Source: Streptomyces canus (GTDB lineage Bacteria > Actinomycetota > Actinomycetes > Streptomycetales > Streptomycetaceae). Taken from it: a DNA stretch of 64,000 bases. Where the stretch lies: the NCBI RefSeq assembly GCF_041435015.1, contig NZ_CP107989.1, forward strand, positions 6,696,001-6,760,000, written 5' to 3'. Every line of letters begins with the position of its first letter. Within the stretch, counting starts at the first letter, position 1. Made by a program: the position numbers and the translations under genes. Below are positions 43,218 through 53,231 of this stretch, in pieces. The notes beneath the pieces are model-generated. The model made no database searches. It worked only from the letters and a program-made list of their open reading frames with translations, and was not told the origin of the DNA.

Positions 43218-44177
43218 ATGAGCGTTCGCAGTCAGTCATCCGAGCCGCCGGCATCGTCGGAGGCACCCCACCGCGCCGGCTTCGCCTGCTTCGTGGGCCG
43301 CCCCAACGCGGGCAAGTCCACCCTTACGAACGCTCTGGTCGGCCAGAAGGTGGCGATCACCGCGAACCAGCCGCAGACCACGCGGCACACGGTACGCGGA
43401 ATCGTGCACCGGCCCGAGGCCCAGCTGATCCTGGTCGACACCCCCGGACTGCACAAGCCGCGCACGCTGCTGGGGGAGCGGCTCAACGACGTCGTGCGGA
43501 CGACCTGGGCCGAGGTCGACGTGATCGGCTTCTGTCTGCCGGCTAACGAGAAGCTCGGGCCCGGTGACCGTTTCATCGCGAAGGAACTTGCGGGGATCAA
43601 GAAGTCCCCGAAGGTCGCGATCATCACGAAGACGGACCTGGTCGACTCCAAGACCCTGGCCGAGCAGCTGATCGCCGTCGACCAGCTCGGCAAGGAGCTG
43701 GGCATCGAGTGGGCGGAGATCGTCCCGGTGTCGGCGACCGCGAACAAGCAGGTCGACCTGCTGGCGGACCTGCTGATCCCGATGCTTCCCGAGGGCCCGG
43801 CGCTCTACCCCGAGGGCGACCTCACCGACGAGCCCGAGCAGGTCATGATCGCGGAACTGATCCGCGAGGCCGCGCTGGAGGGCGTCCGCGACGAGCTCCC
43901 GCACTCCATCGCGGTGGTCGTCGAGGAGATGCTCCCCCGCGAGGACCGCCCCGCCGACAAGCCCCTCCTCGACATCCACGCCTTCGTCTACATCGAGCGC
44001 CCCAGCCAGAAGGGCATCATCATCGGCCCCAAGGGCAAGCGCCTCAAGGAAGTCGGCATCAAGTCACGCAAGCAGATCGAGGCGCTCCTCGGCACCCCGG
44101 TCTTCCTGGACCTTCACGTCAAGGTGGCGAAGGACTGGCAGCGGGATCCTCGGCAGTTGCGGAAGCTGGGGTTCTGA
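43218..44177 (+). CDS. era: GTPase Era
   Basis: A 319-aa GTPase involved in 16S rRNA processing and 30S assembly. G1 GRPNAGKST, switch TTRHTVRG, G3 DTPG, G4 TKTD and a C-terminal KH domain (QKGIIIGPKGKRLKEVGIKSRKQIE in two adjacent parts) are intact. The N-terminal ~18 residues are a Ser/Pro-rich extension. It normally lies in the ybeY-corC-deaminase cluster; here it is separated from it by the WxL module and amt-glnK. Confidence 0.96.
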   Translation: MSVRSQSSEPPASSEAPHRAGFACFVGRPNAGKSTLTNALVGQKVAITANQPQTTRHTVRGIVHRPEAQLILVDTPGLHKPRTLLGERLNDVVRTTWAEVDVIGFCLPANEKLGPGDRFIAKELAGIKKSPKVAIITKTDLVDSKTLAEQLIAVDQLGKELGIEWAEIVPVSATANKQVDLLADLLIPMLPEGPALYPEGDLTDEPEQVMIAELIREAALEGVRDELPHSIAVVVEEMLPREDRPADKPLLDIHAFVYIERPSQKGIIIGPKGKRLKEVGIKSRKQIEALLGTPVFLDLHVKVAKDWQRDPRQLRKLGF

Positions 44178-44214
44178 GGGGGGCGGTCGGCGTCGGGGGT
44201 CGCGGGCAGGTCGA

Positions 44215-44265
44215 GGCGCTGGCACGTCGGCCGCGCGGCGGTAGCCGCGTGTGGATGCAGCCTGC
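44215..44265 (+). repeat. Convergent-junction hairpin repeat, copy E (degraded)
   Basis: The inner stem GCGGC-GGTA-GCCGC (44235-44248) and the following GTGTGGATGCAGCCTGCG resemble the other copies, but the outer stem is no longer paired. It lies between convergent era and the XRE regulator gene. Confidence 0.5.
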
Positions 44266-44269
44266 GGTT

Positions 44270-45124
44270 CTAGGGGGTCGCCGCCTGTGGGGACAGGTCC
44301 TGCAGGCCCACCACCCTGAGCAGTTGGAGTCGTTCGTACGCCTCCGTGCCGGGGCGGGCCGTGTGGACCACCAGGAGGTGGTGGTGTTCGTGGCTGACCA
44401 TGACCTCGCAGTCGAGGTCCAGTAGGCCGACCACGGGGTGGACGAAGCGCTTCGTCGCCTTGTTGCGCTGGGACACCTCGTGCTCGTCCCACAGGCGTGC
44501 GAACTCCTCGCTGGCCGCACGGAGTTCGGCCACCAGCGCGGTCGGTTCCGGATCGTCGGGGCGGGCCGCGGCCACCGCGCGCAGGGTGGCGACCTGGGTG
44601 CGCGCGTGGTCCGCGAGGTCCTCCTCGGGAAAGAGCGTGCGCGCGGTCGGGTCCAGGAAGAAGCGCCGGACCAGGTTGCGGTCGCGGCGCGGGCGGGACA
44701 TCACATCGCCCACCAGGGCCCTGGCCATCGCGTTCTGCGCCAGCACCTCGCCACAGTCGTTCACCACCTGCGCCGGGGTGTCGTGCAGCCGGTCCAGGAT
44801 CAGCAGCAGCCCCGGGCGGACGTGCGCCGACGCCGTCTCGCGGCGCGGGGGCTCCTCGCCGGTCAGGTGGAACAGATGGTCCTGCTCCACGTCGGTCAGG
44901 CGCAGCGCCCGGGCCAGCGCGGTCAGCATCTGACGGGACGGGCGCGGACCACGGGACTGCTCCAGTCGCGTGTAGTAGTCCACCGACATCCCCGCCAACT
45001 GCGCCACCTCCTCGCGGCGCAGACCGGGCGTGCGGCGCCGGGCGCCCGGCGCCAGACCCACGTCGGACGGGTTCAGCCGGGCGCGGCCACGGCGCAGGAA
45101 GTCGGCGAGTTCGGCTCGGTTCAC
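44270..45124 (-). CDS. XRE-family (MmyB-like) transcriptional regulator
   Basis: A 284-aa regulator. The HTH reads NRAELADFLRRGRARL, TPGLRREEVAQLAGMSVDYYTRLEQ and RPSRQMLTALARALRLT. The MmyB-like ligand-binding domain (about 100-280) has GLLLILDRLHDTPAQVVND and the Asn/Glu-rich segments that bind small hydrophobic ligands in this family. The GTG at 45124 is the customary start (VNRAEL); its GGAGG is too close, and a GTG at 45142 is an alternative. It is divergent from the epimerase gene and probably controls it. Confidence 0.9.
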   Translation of the reverse strand: MNRAELADFLRRGRARLNPSDVGLAPGARRRTPGLRREEVAQLAGMSVDYYTRLEQSRGPRPSRQMLTALARALRLTDVEQDHLFHLTGEEPPRRETASAHVRPGLLLILDRLHDTPAQVVNDCGEVLAQNAMARALVGDVMSRPRRDRNLVRRFFLDPTARTLFPEEDLADHARTQVATLRAVAAARPDDPEPTALVAELRAASEEFARLWDEHEVSQRNKATKRFVHPVVGLLDLDCEVMVSHEHHHLLVVHTARPGTEAYERLQLLRVVGLQDLSPQAATP

Positions 45125-45242
45125 CCCTCCAGCGTGCGGCACCCCGTCCGGCTTATCCAGGGACTGCCGATCCCCCGATCAAGAGGTCTCTCCCGGTGCC
45201 TGCCCGGCCGTTCCACGCTGGTCCGGACGAGAGGAGCACAAC

Positions 45243-46097
45243 ATGCTGACTTTGGTGACAGGTACGACGGGACAGGTCGGCCGGCGCTTCGTGCCCAGGC
45301 TGCTGGCGCAGTCCCGGCCGGGGGAGCAGGTACGGGTGCTGGTGCGGGACACGGCCCGCGGTGAGCCCTTCGCGGAACTCGGCGCCGAGGTCGTCGTAGG
45401 AGATCTGCGCGACACCGACGTCCTCGGCAAGGCCGTCGCGGGCGCCGACGCGGTCGTGAACGTCGCCGCGGCCTTCCGGGGCGTGCCGGACGAGGAGGCC
45501 TGGGCCGTCAACCGGGACGCGGCCGTGGAGCTGGGCCGTGCCGCGGTGGCCTCCGGCGTTCGGCGGTTCGTGCAGGTCAGCACCGGCCTTGTGTACGGCG
45601 AGGGGCGGGGGCGCCTGCTGACGGAGGAGGACGAGAGCCGGCCCGGCGGTTCCATGTGGGGTGCCTATCCCGCGTCCAAGGCGGAGGCCGAACGGGAGCT
45701 GTTCGGGCTGGAGGGGCTCGACGTGCGGGTCGGGCGGCTTCCCTTCGTCTACGGCGAGGGGGATCCGCATCTCGCCCAGTCCCTGATGTGGGCGAAGAAC
45801 TGGGCGTCGGCCCAGCGGCTGCACATGGGGCACCATGCGGATGTCGCCCAGGGGCTGCTGCGGATCCTGCATGCGCCGGGGATCGCGGGCCGGGTGTACA
45901 ACATCGCCGACGATGCGCCCGTGACGGCGGTGGAGCTGCATCAACTCAACGGGGTCGAGATTCCGGGCGAGTCGTACGAGCGGGTGGATCCCGATCCGTG
46001 GCTGGTGATCATGTCCACGGAGCGGATTCGGCGGGAGCTGGGGTATCGGCCGGTGTATCCGTCGGTTTATGCGGCTCGGGAGGCTGGGGCGCTGTAA
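45243..46097 (+). CDS. NAD(P)-dependent epimerase/SDR (extended, NmrA/GalE-like)
   Basis: A 284-aa Rossmann-fold protein. The nucleotide-binding glycine motif TGTTGQVGRR lies at residues about 6-15. YPASKAEAE holds the catalytic Tyr and Lys of extended SDRs, with Ser in QVSTGLVYGEG. Sequence alone does not identify the substrate; NAD-dependent epimerase/dehydratase is the safe name. The ATG at 45243 has GAGAGGAG upstream. It is divergent from an MmyB-like regulator, a pairing often seen with redox enzymes. Confidence 0.88.
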   Translation: MLTLVTGTTGQVGRRFVPRLLAQSRPGEQVRVLVRDTARGEPFAELGAEVVVGDLRDTDVLGKAVAGADAVVNVAAAFRGVPDEEAWAVNRDAAVELGRAAVASGVRRFVQVSTGLVYGEGRGRLLTEEDESRPGGSMWGAYPASKAEAERELFGLEGLDVRVGRLPFVYGEGDPHLAQSLMWAKNWASAQRLHMGHHADVAQGLLRILHAPGIAGRVYNIADDAPVTAVELHQLNGVEIPGESYERVDPDPWLVIMSTERIRRELGYRPVYPSVYAAREAGAL

Positions 46098-46127
46098 CTC
46101 CGGGCCGGTTGTTGTCTGCGGCCCGGT

Positions 46128-46183
46128 GGGGGCTGGTCGCGCCCACGCGGCGGAGCCGCACATCGATACAGTCCCGCGCCCCT
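46128..46183 (+). repeat. Convergent-junction hairpin repeat, copy D
   Basis: Outer stem GGGGCTG (46129-46135) / CAGTCCC (46169-46175), which pairs in RNA through one G-U, inner stem GCGGC-GGA-GCCGC, and a trailing CGCGCCCCT. It lies between the convergent epimerase and MFS genes. Confidence 0.75.
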
Positions 46184-46191
46184 GGGGAAAC

Positions 46192-47430
46192 CTAGTCAAC
46201 GCCCCTTATACGGCCAACTAGCACCGCCCCCGCCAAACCCACCACCGCCGCCACCCCGTACAGCGCCCGGTACCCCCCGAGGTGCGTGACGATCGGTGCC
46301 GCCAGGGCGGGGGCCGCCACCTGGGGCAGCGAGTTGGCCACGTTGATGACGCCCAGGTCCTTCCCCCGGTCGAGAGCCGTCGGCAGGACATCCGTCATCA
46401 GCGCGAAGTCGACCGACATGAACACCCCGAGGCCCACCCCCAGCAGCGCCGCCACGACGATCGCGCTCGGCCAGGTCTGCCACACGGCGAGCACTCCCGT
46501 GGCCACCGCCATCAGCACACCGGACCAGCGCACGAAGGGCTTGCGGCGCCCCACCCGGTCCGACCAGACGCCGCCCACCACGACCGTGGCCAGCAGCGCC
46601 ACGCTGTCCACCGCGGTCAGGATCAGCACGCCCCGCTCGGGGTCGTCGTAGTGCAGGCGGTCCCGCAGGTAGTAGAGGAGGTAGAGGAGCACCAGCGCGT
46701 TGCTGAGGTTGATCAGGAAGCGGGTCAGCCAGGCCCAGGCGAAGTCGGGGTGGCGGCGGGGGCTCAGCCGGAAGCCGCGTGCGAACGACCGCCACGACCA
46801 GGTGGGGCGGTCCGCCGCCGCCAGCCGGAGATCCCGGTGACGGAGCACGTACGGCAGCACCCCCGCCAGCGTGAACACCGCGCACGCGGCATAGCCCGCC
46901 GCGATCCCGCCGGCCGCCGTCGCCAGACCCGTGCCGACGACCGCGCCCAGGATCTGGGCCGCCCCGATCCAGCCGCCCACCGCGCCCCGCTGGAACCGCG
47001 GCACCCGGTCCGGCACGGCCGCGGTGACCGCCGCGAAGGCCGCGTTCAGGGTCAGCTGGACCAGACACCAGGCGAGCGTCATGACCCACAACCCGCCCGC
47101 CCCGGCGAGCACCAGCAACGACAGCGCGCCGCCCGCCGCACCGGCCACGATCCAGGGGCTACGGCGGCCCCGGCGGGCCGTGGTCCGGTCCGACAGCGCG
47201 CCGAAGAACGGGTTGGCCGCCAGCGACACCACCGCGCCCACGCCGGTCACCCAGGCCAGCAGCGTCTCCTTCGACATCCCGGCGCCGGGCGCGAAGTCCT
47301 CCGCCTGCCGGGCCAGCAGGATCTGCAGCGGGCCGTACCAGCCCACCCAGATCGCCACGTTGGCCAGCGACAGGGACGCCGTCCAGCCCTTGCCGACCCG
47401 CTCGACGGGCTCCGAGAGAGCCGTGCTCAC
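46192..47430 (-). CDS. MFS transporter (GPH-like sugar permease), operon with beta-glucosidase
   Basis: A 412-aa membrane protein with about twelve TM segments. The first cytoplasmic loop reads NPFFGALSDRTTARRGRRSPWI, which is typical of the glycoside-pentoside-hexuronide/MFS sugar group, and a second such loop GGVWSDRVGRRKPFV is in the C-terminal half. GTG 47430 overlaps the beta-glucosidase stop (GTGA), so the two are translationally coupled. Uptake of beta-glucosides hydrolysed by the partner enzyme is the likely role (inference). Confidence 0.88.
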   Translation of the reverse strand: MSTALSEPVERVGKGWTASLSLANVAIWVGWYGPLQILLARQAEDFAPGAGMSKETLLAWVTGVGAVVSLAANPFFGALSDRTTARRGRRSPWIVAGAAGGALSLLVLAGAGGLWVMTLAWCLVQLTLNAAFAAVTAAVPDRVPRFQRGAVGGWIGAAQILGAVVGTGLATAAGGIAAGYAACAVFTLAGVLPYVLRHRDLRLAAADRPTWSWRSFARGFRLSPRRHPDFAWAWLTRFLINLSNALVLLYLLYYLRDRLHYDDPERGVLILTAVDSVALLATVVVGGVWSDRVGRRKPFVRWSGVLMAVATGVLAVWQTWPSAIVVAALLGVGLGVFMSVDFALMTDVLPTALDRGKDLGVINVANSLPQVAAPALAAPIVTHLGGYRALYGVAAVVGLAGAVLVGRIRGVD

Positions 47431-48749
47431 CTCTGGGCCCGGAGCAGCTCCTGGTACCACGCGTACGACGCCTTGGGGGTCCTGGCCAGCGTCTCGAAAT
47501 CGACGTGCACCAGCCCGAACCGGCGGGCGTATCCCTCCGCCCACTCGAAGTTGTCCATCAGCGACCACACGAAGTACCCGCGCACGTCCACACCCGCCTC
47601 GACCGCCTGGTGCAGGGCGCGGATGTGGCCGTCCAGGTAGGTGATCCGGTCCTGGTCGTCGACACCCTCGTAGGAGCAGCCGTTCTCCGTGATGACGACG
47701 GGCGGGAGCCGGTCGCCGTAGCGCTCATGGAAGGCGGTGAGGAGTTCGGTGAGCCCCTGCGGGACCACCGGCCAGCCGAAGTCCGTCACCGGGACGTCCT
47801 CGATCTCCTGGACGGAGAAGGGGAGTTCGGCGGGGATCGTCAGACCGCCGAACTCGATGTCCTCGCCCTGCGGTGCGCCCACGCGGGTCGGGGCGTAGTA
47901 GTTGACGCCGTAGAAGTCCAGCGGCTCGCTGATGATCTTGAGGTCGGCGGTGACGTCCCCCGGCATCAACTCGCCCAGTCCTGACGGGTATTCACCCAGC
48001 AGGACCGGTTCGGCGAACAGCCGGTTCAGGAGCAGGTCGTAGAAGTCCGCCGCCTCCAGGTCCGGTTGCTCCTGGGAGGCCGGCCACGTGGGGCCGTGCG
48101 AGTTGGCGATCCCGATGTCGGTGGCGCCGGCCGCGCGCAGTGCCTGGACGGCCAGGCCGTGGCCCAGGAGTTGGTGGTGGGCGGCGGGCAGGGCGTCGAA
48201 CATCAGCTGCTTGCCCGGGGCGTGGGCACCGAGCGCGTGGCCGAACAGGGTGTGTTCGGCGGGCTCGTTGAGGGTGATCCACTTCTTGACGCGGTCGCCG
48301 AGACGGTCGGCCACCACGGACACGTACTCGGCGAACCGGGACGCCGTGTCCCGCTCCAGCCAGCCGCCCTTCTCGTGGAGTGCCACCGGCAGGTCCCAGT
48401 GGAAGAGCGTCGGGACCGGACGTACGCCCGCCGCGACCAGTTCGTCCACGAGACGGTCGTAGAAGTCCAGGCCGCCCTCGGAGCGCACTCGCGGCCAGGA
48501 GATCGAGAAGCGGTACGCGTCCACGCCCAGCCCGGCCAGGAGGGCGACGTCCTCGCGGTAGCGGTGGTAGTGGTCGCAGGCCACCGCCGCCGTCGAGCCG
48601 TCCTTCACCCGTCCCGGTTCGGCCGTGAAGGTGTCCCACACGGACTGCTCACGCTCGTCCGCCGCGCCCTCGATCTGATGGGCCGAGGTCGAGACGCCCC
48701 ACAGGAAGCCGGCCGGGAACCGGGGGATCGCATGCTCTTGAGTCGCCAT
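47427..48749 (-). CDS. Beta-glucosidase, GH1
   Basis: A 440-aa cytoplasmic glycoside hydrolase family 1 enzyme. GFLWGVSTSAHQIEG at the N-terminus, acid/base Glu in ITLNEPAEH and nucleophile Glu in VITENG are intact. It cleaves terminal beta-D-glucosyl bonds, e.g. of cellobiose. ATG 48749 is preferred over 48761 because the promoter below would place the transcript start at or next to it. It is coupled to a sugar transporter. Confidence 0.93.
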   Translation of the reverse strand: MATQEHAIPRFPAGFLWGVSTSAHQIEGAADEREQSVWDTFTAEPGRVKDGSTAAVACDHYHRYREDVALLAGLGVDAYRFSISWPRVRSEGGLDFYDRLVDELVAAGVRPVPTLFHWDLPVALHEKGGWLERDTASRFAEYVSVVADRLGDRVKKWITLNEPAEHTLFGHALGAHAPGKQLMFDALPAAHHQLLGHGLAVQALRAAGATDIGIANSHGPTWPASQEQPDLEAADFYDLLLNRLFAEPVLLGEYPSGLGELMPGDVTADLKIISEPLDFYGVNYYAPTRVGAPQGEDIEFGGLTIPAELPFSVQEIEDVPVTDFGWPVVPQGLTELLTAFHERYGDRLPPVVITENGCSYEGVDDQDRITYLDGHIRALHQAVEAGVDVRGYFVWSLMDNFEWAEGYARRFGLVHVDFETLARTPKASYAWYQELLRAQR

Positions 48750-48756
48750 GCGCCGG

Positions 48757-48786
48757 ATCATCGGTACCGGCGGGTAGGTAAGTCAA
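48757..48786 (-). promoter_or_regulatory. Probable promoter of the beta-glucosidase operon (leaderless)
   Basis: On the minus strand, TTGACT (48786-48781), 18 nt, GATGAT (48762-48757). The expected start is near 48749-48750, which coincides with the ATG at 48749, so a leaderless mRNA is likely. Confidence 0.5.
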
Positions 48787-48807
48787 CGGGCAGGCGTGAA
48801 CAAGCAG

Positions 48808-49074
48808 TTACGCGCCCTCTTTGAGCACCTTCGAGATCAGCCTCCGCTGCTCCTCCGTCAACCGGGGATCGGCCGCGTACACCGTCCTGCCGTCCACGGT
48901 GATCTCGTAACTGAAGCCGTCCGGAACCCCGATGGGCCGGGTGCCCCGGCCGGCGGCGAGAGCCTTCTCGGCCAGGGCCTGCCATTCGTGGGCATCGGGC
49001 CGCCCGGAGGTGTCGACCTCCTTGTGCCGCTCGATGCCCGCGAATCCGCCCGTGCGCCGCACCTGAATACGCAT
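48808..49074 (-). CDS. Emfourin-type protease inhibitor
   Basis: An 88-aa protein beginning MRIQVRRTGGFAGIERHKEV and containing PDGFSYEITVDGRTVYAADPRL. Both are hallmarks of emfourins, small inhibitors of protealysin-like M4 metalloproteases. It is encoded 21 bp downstream of an M4 protease gene on the same strand, the expected pairing. It has no signal peptide and would inhibit the enzyme inside the cell or at export. Confidence 0.85.
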   Translation of the reverse strand: MRIQVRRTGGFAGIERHKEVDTSGRPDAHEWQALAEKALAAGRGTRPIGVPDGFSYEITVDGRTVYAADPRLTEEQRRLISKVLKEGA

Positions 49075-49095
49075 GGGTCCCTGTCTAGTACGGAC

Positions 49096-50163
49096 TCAGA
49101 GGATCCGCACCCCGACCTGCTCCCAGGCCTTCGACACGGCCTGGAGTTCGTCGCCCTCCTTGAAGCGGGCCTTCGCCGCCGCGACCGTGAGCTTCGCGAA
49201 GTCGGTGAACAGGGCCCGGTCCGAGAGTTCGCCGCCGGTCAGGACGTCGTACCAGATCTGGCCCGCCTTCTCCCAGGCATGGCCGCCGAGTGCGTTGGCC
49301 ACCAGGTAGAACGCGTGGTTGGGGATGCCGGAGTTGATGTGCACGCCGCCGTTGTCGCGGCCGGTGCGGACGTAGTCGTCCATCGTCGCGGGCTGCGGGT
49401 CCTTGCCGAGCACGTCGTCGTCGTACGCGCTGCCCGGCTCCTTCATGGACCGCAGGGCCTTGCCGGAGACGCTGGGCGCGAGCAGGCCCGCCCCGATCAG
49501 CCAGTCGGCCTCGGCGGCGGTCTGGCCGAGCGTGTACTGCTTGATGAGCGAGCCGAAGACGTCGGACATCGACTCGTTGAGGGCACCCGGCTGGCCGTAG
49601 TAGGTGAGGTTCGCCGTGTACTGCGTGACGCCGTGGGTGAGTTCGTGGCCGATGACGTCGATCGGGATGGTGAAGTCGAGGAAGATCTCGCCGTCACCGT
49701 CGCCGAACACCATCTGCTCGCCGTTCCAGAAGGCGTTGTTGTAGTTCTCGTCGAAGTGGACGGTCGCGTCGAGCGGGAGGCCGTCGCCGTCGATCGAGTG
49801 GCGCGCGTAGGCCTTCAGGTAGAGGTCGAAGGTGGCGCCGAGACCGGCGTAGGCGCGGTTGACGGTGGCGTCCTGGCCGGGCTCGGAGCCCTCGGCGCGG
49901 ACCTTCCTGCCCGGCAGGTCGGTCTTGTGCCCGGCGTCGTAGAGGGTGCGCAGCGGCTGGTCCGACGGTGCCTTCGCCGTCGGCGCGGCCGCGAGGCCGA
50001 ACTCGGTCGTCACGCGGCGGCGGCCGCGCAGCTCGCTGTCGCGCATCAAGGTGCGCCGGGCGGGACCGGAGAGTGCGGGGTCGTCGTTCCGGGCCAGCTT
50101 GTCGAGGACATGCGGCGGAATGACGGTGCAGAAGACGGGCTCGAAGCCCCCGTGAGTCGTCAT
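49096..50163 (-). CDS. M4 metallopeptidase, protealysin-like (thermolysin family)
   Basis: A 355-aa metalloprotease with no secretion signal. A short propeptide (residues about 1-50) carries the protealysin motif CTVIPPHVLDKLA. The catalytic domain has HELTHGV and the third zinc ligand in NESMSDVFG, plus HINSGIPNHAFY with the catalytic His region. Protealysins are made as cytoplasmic precursors that self-process. ATG 50163 has AAGGG 8 nt upstream. The adjacent emfourin gene suggests a protease-inhibitor operon. It is divergent from leuA. Confidence 0.93.
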   Translation of the reverse strand: MTTHGGFEPVFCTVIPPHVLDKLARNDDPALSGPARRTLMRDSELRGRRRVTTEFGLAAAPTAKAPSDQPLRTLYDAGHKTDLPGRKVRAEGSEPGQDATVNRAYAGLGATFDLYLKAYARHSIDGDGLPLDATVHFDENYNNAFWNGEQMVFGDGDGEIFLDFTIPIDVIGHELTHGVTQYTANLTYYGQPGALNESMSDVFGSLIKQYTLGQTAAEADWLIGAGLLAPSVSGKALRSMKEPGSAYDDDVLGKDPQPATMDDYVRTGRDNGGVHINSGIPNHAFYLVANALGGHAWEKAGQIWYDVLTGGELSDRALFTDFAKLTVAAAKARFKEGDELQAVSKAWEQVGVRIL

Positions 50164-50364
50164 GCCCGGCACCCTTGCACTGAGTCATGACCGTGTCACT
50201 ACCCGCAACCATGATTGGTGAAATATACGGACAGGTAAGCGCACGCTCCGTGACGAAGTGGTATGGCGCACTTTTTGTCCGCTTCTCTCCTTTTCGATTC
50301 CCCGGTCCCGCATACTGATACGGCGCCCCGCACGGGGAGCGGCTCCGCTAGCATTCTGCGCATC

Positions 50365-52214
<1,850 letters not shown>

Positions 52215-52234
52215 TCCCTCTGACCGGTGGTTTT

Positions 52235-52270
52235 GGGGCCTTGATCGCTGTATACGGCGATCAAGGCCCC
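52235..52270 (+). terminator. leuA terminator
   Basis: A perfect 14-bp stem, 52235-52248 pairing with 52257-52270, around an 8-nt loop TGTATACG. It starts 20 bp after the leuA stop. Confidence 0.9.
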
Positions 52271-52400
52271 CGTCGTTTATCGGCCACCGGCGCGTGGAGG
52301 TCACGGGTAGGTCTCGTCGGGGGGCTGACTCCGCCCCGCTGATGTGGCTAACATCACGCAAGCGCGGCGATGTTGCCGCGGGGTTACGCGGAGGTGCGAC

Positions 52401-53093
52401 GTGCTGCCAGGACGGGGACGAACCGGTGCCGCCAGGCCTGCGCGCCTCCTGGGCACCCGTACCGCGTGGACGACCGTCGGCGACGGCGAGTTCTTCTGCC
52501 CCGGATGCGGGGGCGACCGCAACTTCCAGCGCCTGACGGGCCGTCGCCGCCTCGTCCTCCTGGGCGTCCCGGTGCTGCCGCGCGGTGACACCGGCCCGGT
52601 GGTGGAATGCGCGGCCTGCCGACGCCACTTCGGCACGGACGTCCTCGACCACCCGACCACGACCCGCTTCTCCGCGATGCTCCGTGACGCCGTCCACACC
52701 GTCGCGCTCGCGGTCCTGGCGGCGGGCGGCACCTGCTCGCGCACCTCCCTGGAGACCGCGGCCGCCACGGTCCGCGCGGCGGGCTTCGACGACTGCACGG
52801 AGGACCAGCTGGAGGCCCTGGTCGAGGCCCTCGCCCAGGACACCGGCCGCGTCTACGACCGCCCCTGCGGAGCCGGCCTCGCCATAGAGCTCCACGAGGC
52901 CCTCGACCCGCTCGCCCCCCACCTCGCCCCCGCGGGCCGCGAGTCGATCCTCCTCCAGGCCGCCCGCATCGCCCTCGCGGACGGCCCGTACACCCCGGCG
53001 GAGCGGGACGTCCTCACCACCGTGGGCACGGCCCTGACGATCTGCGCGGACGACGTCACCAGGCTGCTGGTCGCGGCCCGGACGCCGTCCTGA
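52401..53093 (+). CDS. TerB-family protein with N-terminal zinc ribbon
   Basis: A 230-aa soluble protein. The N-terminus has a zinc ribbon formed by FCPGCGGDR and ECAACRRHFG (residues about 30-75). The helical C-terminal part (about 90-225) is TerB/DjlA-like, with ILLQAARIALADGPYTPAERDVL, the family's metal-binding helix. TerB proteins are linked to tellurite resistance and membrane stress, but no ter operon is nearby, so the role is open. GTG 52401 has GGAGG 6 nt upstream, preferred over the longer frame from 52344. Confidence 0.85.
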   Translation: MLPGRGRTGAARPARLLGTRTAWTTVGDGEFFCPGCGGDRNFQRLTGRRRLVLLGVPVLPRGDTGPVVECAACRRHFGTDVLDHPTTTRFSAMLRDAVHTVALAVLAAGGTCSRTSLETAAATVRAAGFDDCTEDQLEALVEALAQDTGRVYDRPCGAGLAIELHEALDPLAPHLAPAGRESILLQAARIALADGPYTPAERDVLTTVGTALTICADDVTRLLVAARTPS

Positions 53094-53206
53094 TACTCCC
53101 CCGGGAGTAGTCCGCGCCCCGGGCCACCCCCGGCAGTACCCCCCGACTCGCCCTCCCGCCCGACGAACACCGGCCCTTTCGCCGGGAGTCTGGAAGCGAT
53201 CCAGAC
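53094..53206 (+). promoter_or_regulatory. Palindromes upstream of the MMPL transporter gene
   Basis: TACTCCC-CC-GGGAGTA (53094-53109) and GTCTGGA-N5-TCCAGAC (53188-53206) are perfect inverted repeats in the 138-bp gap before the MMPL gene. They are plausible operators for the NarL-type regulator encoded downstream or for another factor. Confidence 0.45.
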
Positions 53207-53231
53207 ATCCGAACCGGAGGGAGGCCCGTCG

